Below are positions 33,893 to 42,853 of a stretch of DNA of 64,000 bases, piece by piece (position 1 is the first letter of the stretch; the number at the start of each line of letters is the position of its first letter). The stretch is from Variovorax sp. 770b2 (lineage in GTDB: Bacteria > Pseudomonadota > Gammaproteobacteria > Burkholderiales > Burkholderiaceae_C). The notes under the pieces were generated by a model. The model did not search any database. It was not told where the DNA came from and was given only the letters and a program-made list of their open reading frames with translations. The stretch covers positions 3,256-67,255 of the forward strand of contig NZ_FOXJ01000004.1 in the NCBI RefSeq assembly GCF_900115685.1. Direction: 5' to 3'. The position numbers and the translations under genes are program-made.

Positions 33893-34748
33893 GACTCTCG
33901 TACAGGGCGTGCTGCTCGGCGGCCTCTACACATTGTTCGCGCTCGGCCAGTCGCTGATGTTCGGCGTCATGCGGCTCACCAACACGGCGCAGGGCGACTT
34001 CATCATCCTCGGCGCGTTCGCGGTGATCGCGGGCGTGTCGCTCACGGGCGATGCGGTGCCGTGGCTCGTCGTGCTCGCGGTGCTGCCGGCGGCATTCGGC
34101 TTCGGCTACGCGCTGCAGCGCTACGTGCTCAACGGCACGCTGGGCAAGGACCCACTGCCTTCGCTGGTGGTCACCTTCGGCCTGTCGATCGTCATCCAGA
34201 ACCTGCTGCTCGAACTGTTCTCGGCCGACCCGCGCGCCATCGAAACCAACGGGCTCAGCACGCAGGGCGTGGCGCTCGGCGATTCGCTCTCGCTGGGCGT
34301 GCTGCCGCTGATCGTGCTGGCCATCGCGGTCGTCGCGACCGGCGCGCTGCAATGGCTCTTTGCGCGCACGGCGCTGGGGCGGTCGTTTCGCGCGGTATCG
34401 GACGACCGCGAGATCGCCGAGCTCATGGGCCTGGATGCAAAGAAGGTCTACGCCTTCGCGACCGCCATCGCCTTCGTGCTGATCGCCATCGCCGGCGCGC
34501 TGCAGGGCATGCGCACGACGGTGTCGCCTTCGGACGGGCCGCTGCTGCTGCTCTTCGCCTTCGAGGCCGTGATCATCGGCGGCATGGGCTCGTTCTGGGG
34601 CACGCTGGCCGGCGCGATGATCCTTGGCATCACCCAGCAGATCGGCTTCAGGCTCGATCCGGGCTGGGGCATCTGGGCCGGGCACATCGTGTTCCTGGTC
34701 GTGCTGGTGCTGCGGCCGCAGGGGCTCTTTCCAAAGACACGTGGATGA
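33885..34748 (+). CDS. ABC importer permease, LivH type
   Basis: A 287-residue polytopic membrane protein: LVQGVLLGGLYTLFALGQSL at the N-terminus, about eight hydrophobic segments, and the LivH-like GRSFRAVSDDREIAELMGLD loop that contacts the ATPases. It overlaps both neighbours by a few bases. Confidence 0.88.
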   Translation: MLETLVQGVLLGGLYTLFALGQSLMFGVMRLTNTAQGDFIILGAFAVIAGVSLTGDAVPWLVVLAVLPAAFGFGYALQRYVLNGTLGKDPLPSLVVTFGLSIVIQNLLLELFSADPRAIETNGLSTQGVALGDSLSLGVLPLIVLAIAVVATGALQWLFARTALGRSFRAVSDDREIAELMGLDAKKVYAFATAIAFVLIAIAGALQGMRTTVSPSDGPLLLLFAFEAVIIGGMGSFWGTLAGAMILGITQQIGFRLDPGWGIWAGHIVFLVVLVLRPQGLFPKTRG

Positions 34749-35776
34749 CGAACATGCCCCCACCCTTCATTGCCGTCGAGCGCGCCACCGCCGCAAGCCG
34801 CACCGCGCTCACTGCCGGCATCGCACTCGTGCTCATCGCCGCGAGCCTGCCGTTCTGGGGCGAATCGAGCTGGATGCGCGAGTTCGTCGAGATCGGCTGC
34901 TACTTCATCTTCGCGATGATGTGGAACCTGCTGGCCGGCTACGGCGGCATGGTGAGCATCGGGCAGCAGGCCTTCTTTGGCTTCGGCGGCTACGTGATGC
35001 TGATGCTGGGCAACTTCGCGGACATCAATCCCTTCGTTGCGATACCACTGGGCGCGCTGGCCGCGGGGCTCGTTGCGGTGCCCGTGTCGTTCGTCGCGTT
35101 TCGCCTGTCGGGCGGCTACTTCGCCATCGGCACCTGGGTCATCGCCGAGGTGTTCCGCCTGAGCTTTGCCAACGTGTCGGCGGTGGGCGGCGGCTCGGGC
35201 ACCACGCTCACCGCGCTGCGCGGCATCGAGAAGGCCACGCGCGAGCGCACCACCTACTGGATGGCGCTGGCCTGCGTGGTCGCGGCCATCGCGCTGGTGT
35301 ACCTGTTCCTGCGCAGCAAGCGCGGGCTCGCGCTCCTGGCGATTCGCGACAACGAAGTGGCGGCCGAGTCGCAGGGCATTCCGGTCGCACGCATGAAGCT
35401 CGCGGTGTACGTGGTCGCGGCCTTCGGCGCGGGCCTGGCGGGTGCGCTGTACTTCGTGGGCAACCTGCGCATCAGCCCCGATGCGGCCTTCAGCGTCAAC
35501 TGGACGGCCTTCGCCATCTTCATGGTGGTCATCGGCGGCATCGGGCGCATCGAAGGGCCGCTGGTGGGCGCGCTCATCTTCTGGGCGCTCAACAAGTTCC
35601 TGAGCGACTACGGCACGTGGTACCTGCTGGGGCTCGGGCTGCTCGCGATCCTCGTCACGCTGTTCTTCAAACAGGGCCTCTGGGGCTACGCGCAGCAGCG
35701 CTGGGGCTGGTCGCTTTTTCCGACGCAGCGCAGGCTGTTGCGCGCGCCGGCCCCGGCTACTTCTTCACGGGATTGA
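34745..35776 (+). CDS. ABC importer permease, LivM type
   Basis: A 343-residue membrane protein starting at the ATG that overlaps the LivH stop (ATGA). It shows LivM features: MWNLLAGYGGMVSIGQQAFF in the third helix region, ALLAIRDNEVAAESQGIPVA as the coupling loop, and GGIGRIEGPLVGALIFW near the end. It closes the hap-linked importer operon. Confidence 0.88.
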   Translation: MTNMPPPFIAVERATAASRTALTAGIALVLIAASLPFWGESSWMREFVEIGCYFIFAMMWNLLAGYGGMVSIGQQAFFGFGGYVMLMLGNFADINPFVAIPLGALAAGLVAVPVSFVAFRLSGGYFAIGTWVIAEVFRLSFANVSAVGGGSGTTLTALRGIEKATRERTTYWMALACVVAAIALVYLFLRSKRGLALLAIRDNEVAAESQGIPVARMKLAVYVVAAFGAGLAGALYFVGNLRISPDAAFSVNWTAFAIFMVVIGGIGRIEGPLVGALIFWALNKFLSDYGTWYLLGLGLLAILVTLFFKQGLWGYAQQRWGWSLFPTQRRLLRAPAPATSSRD

Positions 35777-35945
35777 TGGTGTATTCGATCTTCGTCCGGT
35801 CCTTGCAGGGGTCGTGGTCGAAGAACGACTACGCCTCCATGCTGCTCACGACCCAGGCCGCGACGCGCAGGATCAGCGCCGCGATGGCGCCCACGAACAA
35901 CAGAAAACGAAGGCGATCCCTGGTGTGAAGAAACTCGATCGTCGG
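35757..35945 (-). pseudogene. Possible small membrane protein interrupted by an in-frame TAG
   Basis: Read on the minus strand, a frame gives a hydrophobic segment (RFLLFVGAIAALILRVAAWV), then SSMEA, then TAG at 35829-35831, and then continues in the same frame with SFFDHDPCKDRT and a Lys-rich end to a TAG at 35757. Both parts use the codons typical of this genome. No good start codon is visible, and the 3' end overlaps the LivM gene by 20 bp. Either the TAG is a nonsense mutation or the tail is coincidence. Confidence 0.25.
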
Positions 35946-36122
35946 TGCTGAAATTCCCTCTGGTGGCTGCGCCGCAACGCCACCTGCGGCGCGCGATCGC
36001 GCGGCTGCCAATGGCCCCGCGCGAACCTCCTTCGGACTTGCGCAGTGCAGCACGATCCTGTAACGTTTGAAACAATGTGGTGACATTTCATCACTTCTTT
36101 CATCGCTCTGGAGTCTCCCTTG
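35777..36122. other. Gap between the importer operon and the Bug protein gene
   Basis: 346 bp with no intact gene. Its left half holds the possible interrupted minus-strand frame listed separately. A GGAG ribosome site at about 36110 serves the next gene. No clear promoter or terminator is seen. Confidence 0.5.
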
Positions 36123-37124
36123 ATGATCACCAAACGCCGCTTGCTCGAAGGTGGCGCCGCGGCCGTTGCCACTTCCCTTTTCGCGCCCGGCGCATGGTCC
36201 CAGCCGAAGCCGGCCGCCGAGGCCGCATGGCCCACCAAGCCCGTGCGCATCCTCGTGGGCTTTCCCGCCGGCGCCTCGCCCGACCTCGCGGCCCGCGCCA
36301 TCGCCGAGCCGCTTTCGAAGATCCTGCGCCAGCCTGTCACGGTCGAGAACAAGCCCGGCGCGAGCGGCAACCTCGTGGCCGACCAGGTGGCCAAGGCGAC
36401 CGACGACCACACCATCGGCGCGCTGATCAACGGCAACCTCACCATTGCCAAGCTGCTCAACCCCACGATCCCGTTCGACCCCGAGAAAGACTTCGCCCCC
36501 GTCGGCATGGTCGGCACCGCGCCGCTGGTGCTCGCCGTCTCCGGCAACGCCACCGGCAAGACGCCGGCCGACCTGCTGCTGTGGGTGCGCAACCTGGGCA
36601 CCGGCGGCAAGTACGGCACGCCGGGCGTGGGCACCGTGGGGCACCTGGGCATGGAACTGCTCAAGAGCCGCGCCGCCATCACCGCGCAGCACAAGCCCTA
36701 CACCGGCAACCCGCAGGTGATCGCCGGCCTGCTCGCTGGCGAGATCCAGCTCGCGCTGCTGCCGCCGGGCCTGGCCCTGCCGCACCTGGCGTCGGGCAAG
36801 CTGAAGGCGATCGGCGTGACATCGCCCGAGCGCAGCCCGCTGGCCAGTGAGTTGCCCACCATCCGCGATGCCGACGTGCGCGGCGCCGACCTGGAGATCT
36901 GGACCGCGCTGGCCGCACCCGCGGGCATGAACAAGAACGCGGTCGCCAAGCTCAGCGCGGCGCTGGCCGAAGTGACCAGCCTGCCCGACGTGGCGCAGGC
37001 CCTGCTCAAGACCGGCTGGCAGGCGCAGCCCGGCACGCCCGAGGCGCTGGCCCGCCGCATGCGCGCGGACACGGCGCGCCTGGGCGGCGTGATCATCATG
37101 AAGGGCATCCACTCGGAAGGTTGA
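36123..37124 (+). CDS. Bug/TctC-family periplasmic binding protein
   Basis: A 333-residue protein from the ATG at 36123, with a TTG directly before it. An export signal with twin Arg (TKRRLLEGGAAAVATSLFAP) precedes the Bug-family pattern PTKPVRILVGFPAGASPDL, NKPGASGNLVADQVAKA and YGTPGVGTVGHLGMELLKS. Bug proteins bind small carboxylates or aromatics and serve tripartite tricarboxylate transporters, but no TctA or TctB lies nearby. It is convergent with the minus-strand operon next to it. Confidence 0.85.
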   Translation: MITKRRLLEGGAAAVATSLFAPGAWSQPKPAAEAAWPTKPVRILVGFPAGASPDLAARAIAEPLSKILRQPVTVENKPGASGNLVADQVAKATDDHTIGALINGNLTIAKLLNPTIPFDPEKDFAPVGMVGTAPLVLAVSGNATGKTPADLLLWVRNLGTGGKYGTPGVGTVGHLGMELLKSRAAITAQHKPYTGNPQVIAGLLAGEIQLALLPPGLALPHLASGKLKAIGVTSPERSPLASELPTIRDADVRGADLEIWTALAAPAGMNKNAVAKLSAALAEVTSLPDVAQALLKTGWQAQPGTPEALARRMRADTARLGGVIIMKGIHSEG

Positions 37125-37157
37125 GGGGCTGCTTCGGCCCGTCGCCGGGGCGCCGGC

Positions 37158-38255
37158 CTAGGCCTTGAACGCCTTGGCCATCTCCACCACCGCCTCTTTG
37201 TCGAACGCGTTGATCTCGTCGATCAGCGCGTTGGTGTACAGGCGGTTCACGTCGCCCAGTTCCTCGCCCAGCCGGGGGGTCTTGCTGCTGTCGGCGGCCA
37301 TCGCGATGTTGGCCGTCCACTCGGCGAGCGACGATGCGCCCATGCGCTGGTCGGGATCGTCGGGGCGGGGCATCCAGCTGTTCCTGCGGTCCTTGAGGAT
37401 GAACGCCAGCTCCTTGCGTGCCTCGTCCTCGCTGCGGCCCTTGGGCCGGCTCTCGGGGTACACGGCCCAGTGCAGGTCGATGCCGGCGTCCAGGTTGTGG
37501 TGCGAGAAGATCGTCGACTTCGCGATGCCGCGGAACAAGGCCACCAGCGCCGCGCGATCTTCCTTCAGCGACTTGCGCGGCACGCAGATCCAGCCGCCCC
37601 CCAGTTGCGCGAATTTCGGCGTGAGCGGCACATAGCGCAGCTTGGTGCCCACCAGCTCGATGCGCGCCGCAGCCGTGTCGAAGGCCACCATCGCATCGAC
37701 GCGGTCGTTGTCGATGGCCGCACCCGCGGGCGCGCCGTCGCCGATGGCGATGTATTCGCACTTGTCGTCCTTGAGCCCCAGCTCGGCGAGCATGGTCTTG
37801 GTGACGGTGATGCCCGTATCCCCCAGGCTGCGAACGCCGATGCGCTTGCCCGCGAGGTCCGCCGCCGACTTGATGCCGCTCCCTGGCTTCACCACGATCA
37901 CGTTGGCATTGCGCGGCAGCCACTTGTAGACGCTCACCAGGTCCAGCGTCGGGTCCTTGGCCATCGCGGGCAGCAGGATGCCGGGTATGGCGGGCCCGAA
38001 GTCCACGTGGCCCGAACGCAGGCTCTGCATCGCCTGCGTCATGCTGGACATGTTGACGTACTCGATGTCCACGCCGCCCGGCTTGTAGAAGTTCAGCTTC
38101 GGGTGCTGGCCCGCGGTCGTGAAGCACTGCTGCGGATCGTTCACCGCCGCCGTGTTCGCCACCTTCATCACGCGCAGCTTCTGCGCCAGGGCCGGCAGCG
38201 CGCCGGCCAGGCCCAGGGCACCGATGCCCAGGCCGAAATCACGTCGTCTCCACAT
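37158..38255 (-). CDS. TauA/SsuA-type ABC substrate-binding protein
   Basis: A 365-residue periplasmic protein with signal MWRRRDFGLGIGALGLAGAL and a type II binding fold (NitT/TauT class): VDIEYVNMSSMTQAMQSLRS, IVVKPGSGIKSAADLAGKR, then IGVRSLGDTGITVTK. A GAGGAGC ribosome site precedes the start at 38255. It is the last gene of the operon starting with the GAF protein. The ligand is unknown but is likely the aromatic compound degraded by the neighbouring enzymes. Confidence 0.82.
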   Translation of the reverse strand: MWRRRDFGLGIGALGLAGALPALAQKLRVMKVANTAAVNDPQQCFTTAGQHPKLNFYKPGGVDIEYVNMSSMTQAMQSLRSGHVDFGPAIPGILLPAMAKDPTLDLVSVYKWLPRNANVIVVKPGSGIKSAADLAGKRIGVRSLGDTGITVTKTMLAELGLKDDKCEYIAIGDGAPAGAAIDNDRVDAMVAFDTAAARIELVGTKLRYVPLTPKFAQLGGGWICVPRKSLKEDRAALVALFRGIAKSTIFSHHNLDAGIDLHWAVYPESRPKGRSEDEARKELAFILKDRRNSWMPRPDDPDQRMGASSLAEWTANIAMAADSSKTPRLGEELGDVNRLYTNALIDEINAFDKEAVVEMAKAFKA

Positions 38256-38308
38256 GGCTTGCTCCTCGAGAATGCGCGGCTGGAAACGCCCGCCGCACGC
38301 GGGCGGAT

Positions 38309-39205
38309 TCAGACGCTCACGGTGCGCTGCGACGTATCGGCCGGCATCCAGTGCAGCGCCCGCTTTTGCAGCCGCCGCAGCAGCGCCGAGAGCGCGATGC
38401 CGATCACCGAGAGCACGATGCAGACTGCAAAGCTGCCGCCGCTGTCGGCCTGCGCTTCCATCTGCAGGATCAGCACGCCGAGCCCCGCCTGCGCGCCGAC
38501 GAATTCGCCCACCACCGCGCCCACCACGCTGAAGGCGGCCGCCATGTTCAGGCCCGCGAAGATGAAGGGCAGGGCGCTCGGAAACTTGGCCTTGCGAAAG
38601 ATCTGCCAGCGCGTGGCCGAGAGCGAGCGGAGCAGGTCGATGCGGTCCGCGTCCACCGCCTTGAAGCCCGCGATGCTGGTGACCAGCACCGGAAAGAAGG
38701 TGAGCATGCAGATGATCACCACCTTGGAGCTGATGCCGAAACCCAGCCACACCACGATGATCGGCGCCACCGCCACCTTCGGCACGCTCTGCAGCGCGGC
38801 CACGTAGGGCTCCAGCAGCGCTTCGAGCCGCGGCATCTGCGACACCACGATGCCGATGGCCAGCCCGACGCCGCTGCCGATGCCGAACCCGAGCACGATC
38901 TCCGCGAGCGTCACGCCGCCGTGGTACCAGAAGCCGTCCTTGGCCATCGGCCCGGTTGCCAGGCCCCGCCAGAGCGCCACTGCGACATCGCTGAACGGCG
39001 GCACCAGGTGCCTGGGTACGTTGAAGAACCGCACCGCGCCTTCCCACGAACCGAGCAGCGTGACAAGCAACAGCATCGATTGCACACGCGTGGAGGCGAG
39101 CGGATTCATGCGTCTCCTTGGCGGCGCATCGGCCGATTTCTCCGCGGACGCGGCGATGGCTTCATCGGACGCCGACAGCGGCGCGGCAAGCATGGCGGTC
39201 TTCAT
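38309..39205 (-). CDS. TauC-type ABC permease
   Basis: A 298-residue permease with six predicted membrane segments and the binding-protein-dependent EAA-type loop (DLLRSLSATRWQIFRKAKFP, then ALPFIFAGLNM). The start at 39205 (MKTAMLAAPL) follows GAGAGGAA. It pairs with the ATPase gene 13 bp upstream and the binding protein downstream. Confidence 0.86.
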   Translation of the reverse strand: MKTAMLAAPLSASDEAIAASAEKSADAPPRRRMNPLASTRVQSMLLLVTLLGSWEGAVRFFNVPRHLVPPFSDVAVALWRGLATGPMAKDGFWYHGGVTLAEIVLGFGIGSGVGLAIGIVVSQMPRLEALLEPYVAALQSVPKVAVAPIIVVWLGFGISSKVVIICMLTFFPVLVTSIAGFKAVDADRIDLLRSLSATRWQIFRKAKFPSALPFIFAGLNMAAAFSVVGAVVGEFVGAQAGLGVLILQMEAQADSGGSFAVCIVLSVIGIALSALLRRLQKRALHWMPADTSQRTVSV

Positions 39206-39218
39206 GATGGGGTTCCTC

Positions 39219-40037
39219 TCAATCGAACGAGGCTGCATGCGAGAAGCGCTCGCGGATGCTCGCGGTGGCCGAGGCGAAGACCGGGTCGGACATCACCTGC
39301 ATCGTGCGCGGCCGCGGCAGGTCGATGGGCAGCACGCGCTCCAGCGTGCCGGGGCGCGGCGACATCACAAACACCTTGTCGCCGAGGAACACCGCTTCGG
39401 GAATCGAGTGCGTGATCAGCACCACGGTCTTGCCGCTTTCCATCCAGATGCGCTGCAGCTCCAGGTTCATGCGCTCGCGCGTCATCGCGTCTAGTGCGCC
39501 GAAGGGCTCGTCCATCAAGAGGATCTTGGGGTCGTGCAGCAGCGCCCGTGCGATCGAGGCGCGCTGCTGCATGCCGCCGCTCAGCTGGCGCGGCAGCTTG
39601 TTTTCGAAGCCGTCGAGCCGCACCATGTGCAAGAGCTGCATGGCGCGTTCGCGCGCCTTTTTCATGTCCAGCCCGAGCACCTCGGCCGGCAGCATCACGT
39701 TCTCGATGATGGTGCGCCAGGGCAGCAGGATCGAGCTCTGGAACACCACGCCGATGTCGCGCCGCGTGCCGTGGATCGGCTGGCCGTCGAGCACGACCTG
39801 CCCGACCTCGTAGTCCAGCAGGCCCGCCAGGATGCGCAGCAGCGTGCTCTTGCCGCAGCCGCTCGGCCCGACGATCGTGACGAAGCTGCCCTGGCGGATC
39901 GCGCAGTCGATGCCGCTGAGCGCGAGCACGCCTTCGCGGCCTGCGCCGAAGTGCTTGGAGAGCCCTTCGATGCGGATGTAGTCGGCGCTGCCTTCGCCCT
40001 TCGCCTTCGGAACGGCTTGCAGAAGCGTGGTGTTCAT
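39219..40037 (-). CDS. TauB-type ABC ATPase
   Basis: A 272-residue ATPase with Walker A GPSGCGKST, signature LSGGMQQRASIARAL, Walker B KILLMDEPFGALDA and H-loop LITHSI. The start overlaps the hydrolase stop by 4 bp. It energises the importer encoded by this operon. Confidence 0.9.
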   Translation of the reverse strand: MNTTLLQAVPKAKGEGSADYIRIEGLSKHFGAGREGVLALSGIDCAIRQGSFVTIVGPSGCGKSTLLRILAGLLDYEVGQVVLDGQPIHGTRRDIGVVFQSSILLPWRTIIENVMLPAEVLGLDMKKARERAMQLLHMVRLDGFENKLPRQLSGGMQQRASIARALLHDPKILLMDEPFGALDAMTRERMNLELQRIWMESGKTVVLITHSIPEAVFLGDKVFVMSPRPGTLERVLPIDLPRPRTMQVMSDPVFASATASIRERFSHAASFD

Positions 40038-40825
40038 GCCTTGGCTCCTTCGGGCTTGAGGAAGCGGATGAGGTGATGCGCCAGCACCTCCGGCGCCTGC
40101 AAGGCCGCCACATGCCCGATGGCCGGCAGCAGCACCGCATCGGCGCCGTGGATGCGCCCGGCCATCGCGAGCGTCACAGCAGGCGGCACCACGCGGTCGA
40201 GTTCGCCGGCCAGCACCAGCGTCGGCGCGACGATGTCCGCCACGCCGTTCTCCAGCGCGGTTGCCACCGTGGCCGTGCGCCGCCGCGAACGCGCCGATGA
40301 GGGCTTCGCGTTCGCGAACACGCGCCGCAGTTCGGGCCGCTGCTGCAGGTACGCCTCGGGAAAGAACCACGTCGCCAGTTCCTCGGCCGTGCCCGGCAGC
40401 CCTTCGCGCAGTTCGGCCAGGCGCCGCGCCTCGGGGCACAGCTCCTCGTAGGGCCGCGGCAGCGGCCAGGTGCTGGCGAGCGCCAGGTGATCGATCGCGC
40501 GCGGATGCAGCAGCGCCAGCGCCTGCGCGACGCGCCCGCCGAACGACGAGCCGAACACATGCGCGCGCTTGAACCCCATCGCCTTGATGAACAGGTGCGC
40601 GTCGCCGGCCAGGTCCGCGAGCGTCGCCGCGCGCTCGGGGCCTTCGGTGTCGCCGCAATCGCGCTGGTCGTAGGAGATCACGGTGAAGTGCTTCGACAGA
40701 TGCGGCACCAGCGCCGCGAACATGCCGCGCGTGGCTTCCGCGCCGTGCATCAGCACGAGGGCCGGGCCCTGGCCTGCGCGCTCGAAGGCGACGCGCACCT
40801 CGCCGGCCTGCACGAAGTCGGTCAT
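40034..40825 (-). CDS. Alpha/beta-fold hydrolase
   Basis: A 263-residue hydrolase: oxyanion-hole HG in LVLMHGAEATRG, nucleophile Ser94 in GSSFGG, acid Asp in LAGELDRVVPP and His in PAIGHVAAL. Its place between a VOC protein and a transporter suggests it hydrolyses a ring-cleavage product or ester in the same pathway, as in meta-cleavage routes. The exact substrate cannot be read from sequence. Confidence 0.83.
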   Translation of the reverse strand: MTDFVQAGEVRVAFERAGQGPALVLMHGAEATRGMFAALVPHLSKHFTVISYDQRDCGDTEGPERAATLADLAGDAHLFIKAMGFKRAHVFGSSFGGRVAQALALLHPRAIDHLALASTWPLPRPYEELCPEARRLAELREGLPGTAEELATWFFPEAYLQQRPELRRVFANAKPSSARSRRRTATVATALENGVADIVAPTLVLAGELDRVVPPAVTLAMAGRIHGADAVLLPAIGHVAALQAPEVLAHHLIRFLKPEGAKA

Positions 40826-41250
40826 GCCGCACCTCCTTCTTGCGCTTCCTCATCGAGCCAGAAGGTCATCTCGATCTTCAGCCCGCGCGGGTCGTTCAGG
40901 AACAGCTGGTGGATGTCCCATCCGGGAATCGGCGCCTCGAGGTACGGCACGCCCTGCGCATCGAGGTGCGCGCGCATCTCGTGCAATCCACGCGAGCGGA
41001 ACGAGATGTGGTCGACATGGCCCGTGACCGGCTGCCTCGGCACATCGGGCGTCGCGAGGTGCGCGAACAGATGAACGATCGGTTGCCCCTCCGCATAGAG
41101 CCAGGCGCCGGGCGCGGGAATCTCCGGCCGCGCACCGGCTTCGAGCCGCATCACGCGCGTGTAGAAATCGACCAGCGCGGGCAGTTCGTCGGGCGTGCAG
41201 CGGATCGTGTAGTGGTGCAGTGCGGTGACGGGCATGGCATCAGTCCACAT
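40822..41250 (-). CDS. VOC-family protein, possible extradiol dioxygenase
   Basis: About 142 residues from the ATG at 41250, which overlaps the monooxygenase stop (TGATG). A second Met (MPVTALHHYT, 41235) may be the true start. Metal-ligand-like residues occur at the expected places: His in LHHYTIRC, His in HVDHISFR and Glu in LKIEMTFW. One pair of VOC modules gives a short protein, as in small ring-cleaving or glyoxalase-type enzymes. A ring-opening role is inferred from the monooxygenase and hydrolase on either side. Confidence 0.72.
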   Translation of the reverse strand: MWTDAMPVTALHHYTIRCTPDELPALVDFYTRVMRLEAGARPEIPAPGAWLYAEGQPIVHLFAHLATPDVPRQPVTGHVDHISFRSRGLHEMRAHLDAQGVPYLEAPIPGWDIHQLFLNDPRGLKIEMTFWLDEEAQEGGAA

Positions 41251-42851
41251 CAGTCCAACAGCCGCGCGAGCACGGCCGAGAGTTCGGCGGCCGGGTCCGA
41301 TGGCGTCCACGGCATGCGGAAGGCCACGTGCCCATCGGGCCGCACCAGCACCGCGCCGCGCGGGCCGAGCAGCAGGCCGTCTTTCTCGTGCGCATCGTCG
41401 AGCTGGTGCGCCTGCACCGTGCGGCCGTTCTTGCCCGACACGGCACGCGCCGCCTCCATCCATCCGTCGGCCTTCGGCCCCGCGACCAGCACGAACTCGC
41501 GATCGAACCAGTCGAGCGTGGTGCGGCGCCGCGCGAGGTCCAGCCACAGGTGCGGAAAGCGCGCGCCCGGCCGGTCGGTGGGTTCGTACCAGCGTGCGCG
41601 CAGCAGATGCTTGCCGGTGCCGTCGGGCACGACCGCGCCCTCGTCGTAGCAAAAGCCCAGCGACTGGCCGATGCTGTGGATGTGGTTGTCGCTGTCGCGA
41701 ATCCAGAAGTCGATGCGGTCCTTGTTGCCCGAACGCAGCGCCTCGTCGCAGCGGGTGAAGCGCGTCGCGTTGTGCAGGCTGAAGTCGGCGTTCGACTCGG
41801 CAACGGGGCGCCGCTCCTGCTCGTAGCTGTCCAGGAGGCGCGGGCCGGCGCGGCCGGTGAGCACGAAGGCCAGCTTCCACGCGAGGTTGTGCGCGTCCTG
41901 GATGCCCGAGTTCATGCCGTAGCCGCCGTTGGGCGGAAAGCGGTGCGCCGAGTCGCCCACCAGCAGCACGCGGCCCCGGCGGAAGTTCGCGGCCACCTGC
42001 CGGCTCATGCGCCACACCGAGCGGTTGATGACCTTCACGTCCAGGTTCGCAACGCCCGAGACGGTGCGTGCGAGCTGCACCACTTCTTCGTCGTTGCGCT
42101 CGCCGATGCGCTCGTCCACCTCGCGCCCCACGGGCAGGAGGTTGAGCCACCGGTCCTTGCCGTTCGTGTTGAGCACGGTGGTGATCGGGTAGGGCGATTC
42201 CTTCGCAAAGACGCGCCAGCCCGCGCAGGTCTTCGCATCGCGCACATGCGAGAGGTCGGCCTGCCAGAACTCGTTGGCCATCACCGCGATCGTGGCCGGC
42301 CCGCGCATCTCGATGCCGGCCTGCCGGCGCACCGCGCTGGTGGCGCCGTCCGCGGCGATCAGGTACTGGGCTTGCCAATCGAGCGTCTCGCCCGTGTCCA
42401 CCTTGCGGGCGCTCACCGCGATGCCGTCCGCGCCTTCCTCGTACTGCACGAACTCGTGGCCGAAGAGGAACCGGCCGACCTGGCTCTTGCGCGCATGGTC
42501 CAGCAGCTCGACCTCGACCGTGTCCTGCGACTGGATGATCTTCCAGCACGGCGAGTGGCCGACGTTGGGCTCGGGGTTGGTGCGGCCCCACTCGTGGCCG
42601 GTCATCGATTCGCAGAACGCGAAGAAATCCGAGCCATCGGGCAGCGCGTGCCGCTTCATCAGTTCGTCGATGCCCCACTGCCGGAAGATCTCCATCGTGC
42701 GCGTGTAGGTGCCGCGCGCCTTGGGATGGTCGGTGGTCGTCGGGCTGCGTTCGAGCAGCACGAACTCGATGCCGAAGCGCTGCAAAAGGATGGCCATCGA
42801 CAGCCCCACGGGGCCGCCTCCGACGATCACGACAGGAATCTTTGCGGTCAT
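41250..42851 (-). CDS. FAD-dependent aromatic monooxygenase
   Basis: A 533-residue group A flavin hydroxylase: GGGPVGLSMAILL near the N-terminus (FAD Rossmann loop), the DG motif YLIAADGATSAVRRQAG, and the GD motif VLLVGDSAHRFPPNGGYGMN. A C-terminal thioredoxin-like region, as in phenol or 3-hydroxyphenylpropionate hydroxylases, follows about residue 390. It should add a hydroxyl group to a phenolic substrate using NAD(P)H. It starts 2 bp after the GAF gene stop. Confidence 0.85.
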   Translation of the reverse strand: MTAKIPVVIVGGGPVGLSMAILLQRFGIEFVLLERSPTTTDHPKARGTYTRTMEIFRQWGIDELMKRHALPDGSDFFAFCESMTGHEWGRTNPEPNVGHSPCWKIIQSQDTVEVELLDHARKSQVGRFLFGHEFVQYEEGADGIAVSARKVDTGETLDWQAQYLIAADGATSAVRRQAGIEMRGPATIAVMANEFWQADLSHVRDAKTCAGWRVFAKESPYPITTVLNTNGKDRWLNLLPVGREVDERIGERNDEEVVQLARTVSGVANLDVKVINRSVWRMSRQVAANFRRGRVLLVGDSAHRFPPNGGYGMNSGIQDAHNLAWKLAFVLTGRAGPRLLDSYEQERRPVAESNADFSLHNATRFTRCDEALRSGNKDRIDFWIRDSDNHIHSIGQSLGFCYDEGAVVPDGTGKHLLRARWYEPTDRPGARFPHLWLDLARRRTTLDWFDREFVLVAGPKADGWMEAARAVSGKNGRTVQAHQLDDAHEKDGLLLGPRGAVLVRPDGHVAFRMPWTPSDPAAELSAVLARLLD

Positions 42852-42853
42852 GG

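Noticed and set aside
41250..42851. Assignment of the flavin monooxygenase as 4-hydroxybenzoate 1-hydroxylase feeding hydroquinone to hapCD
   Set aside because: The sequence shows only the general group A hydroxylase motifs; its own operon with VOC and hydrolase suggests a separate pathway.
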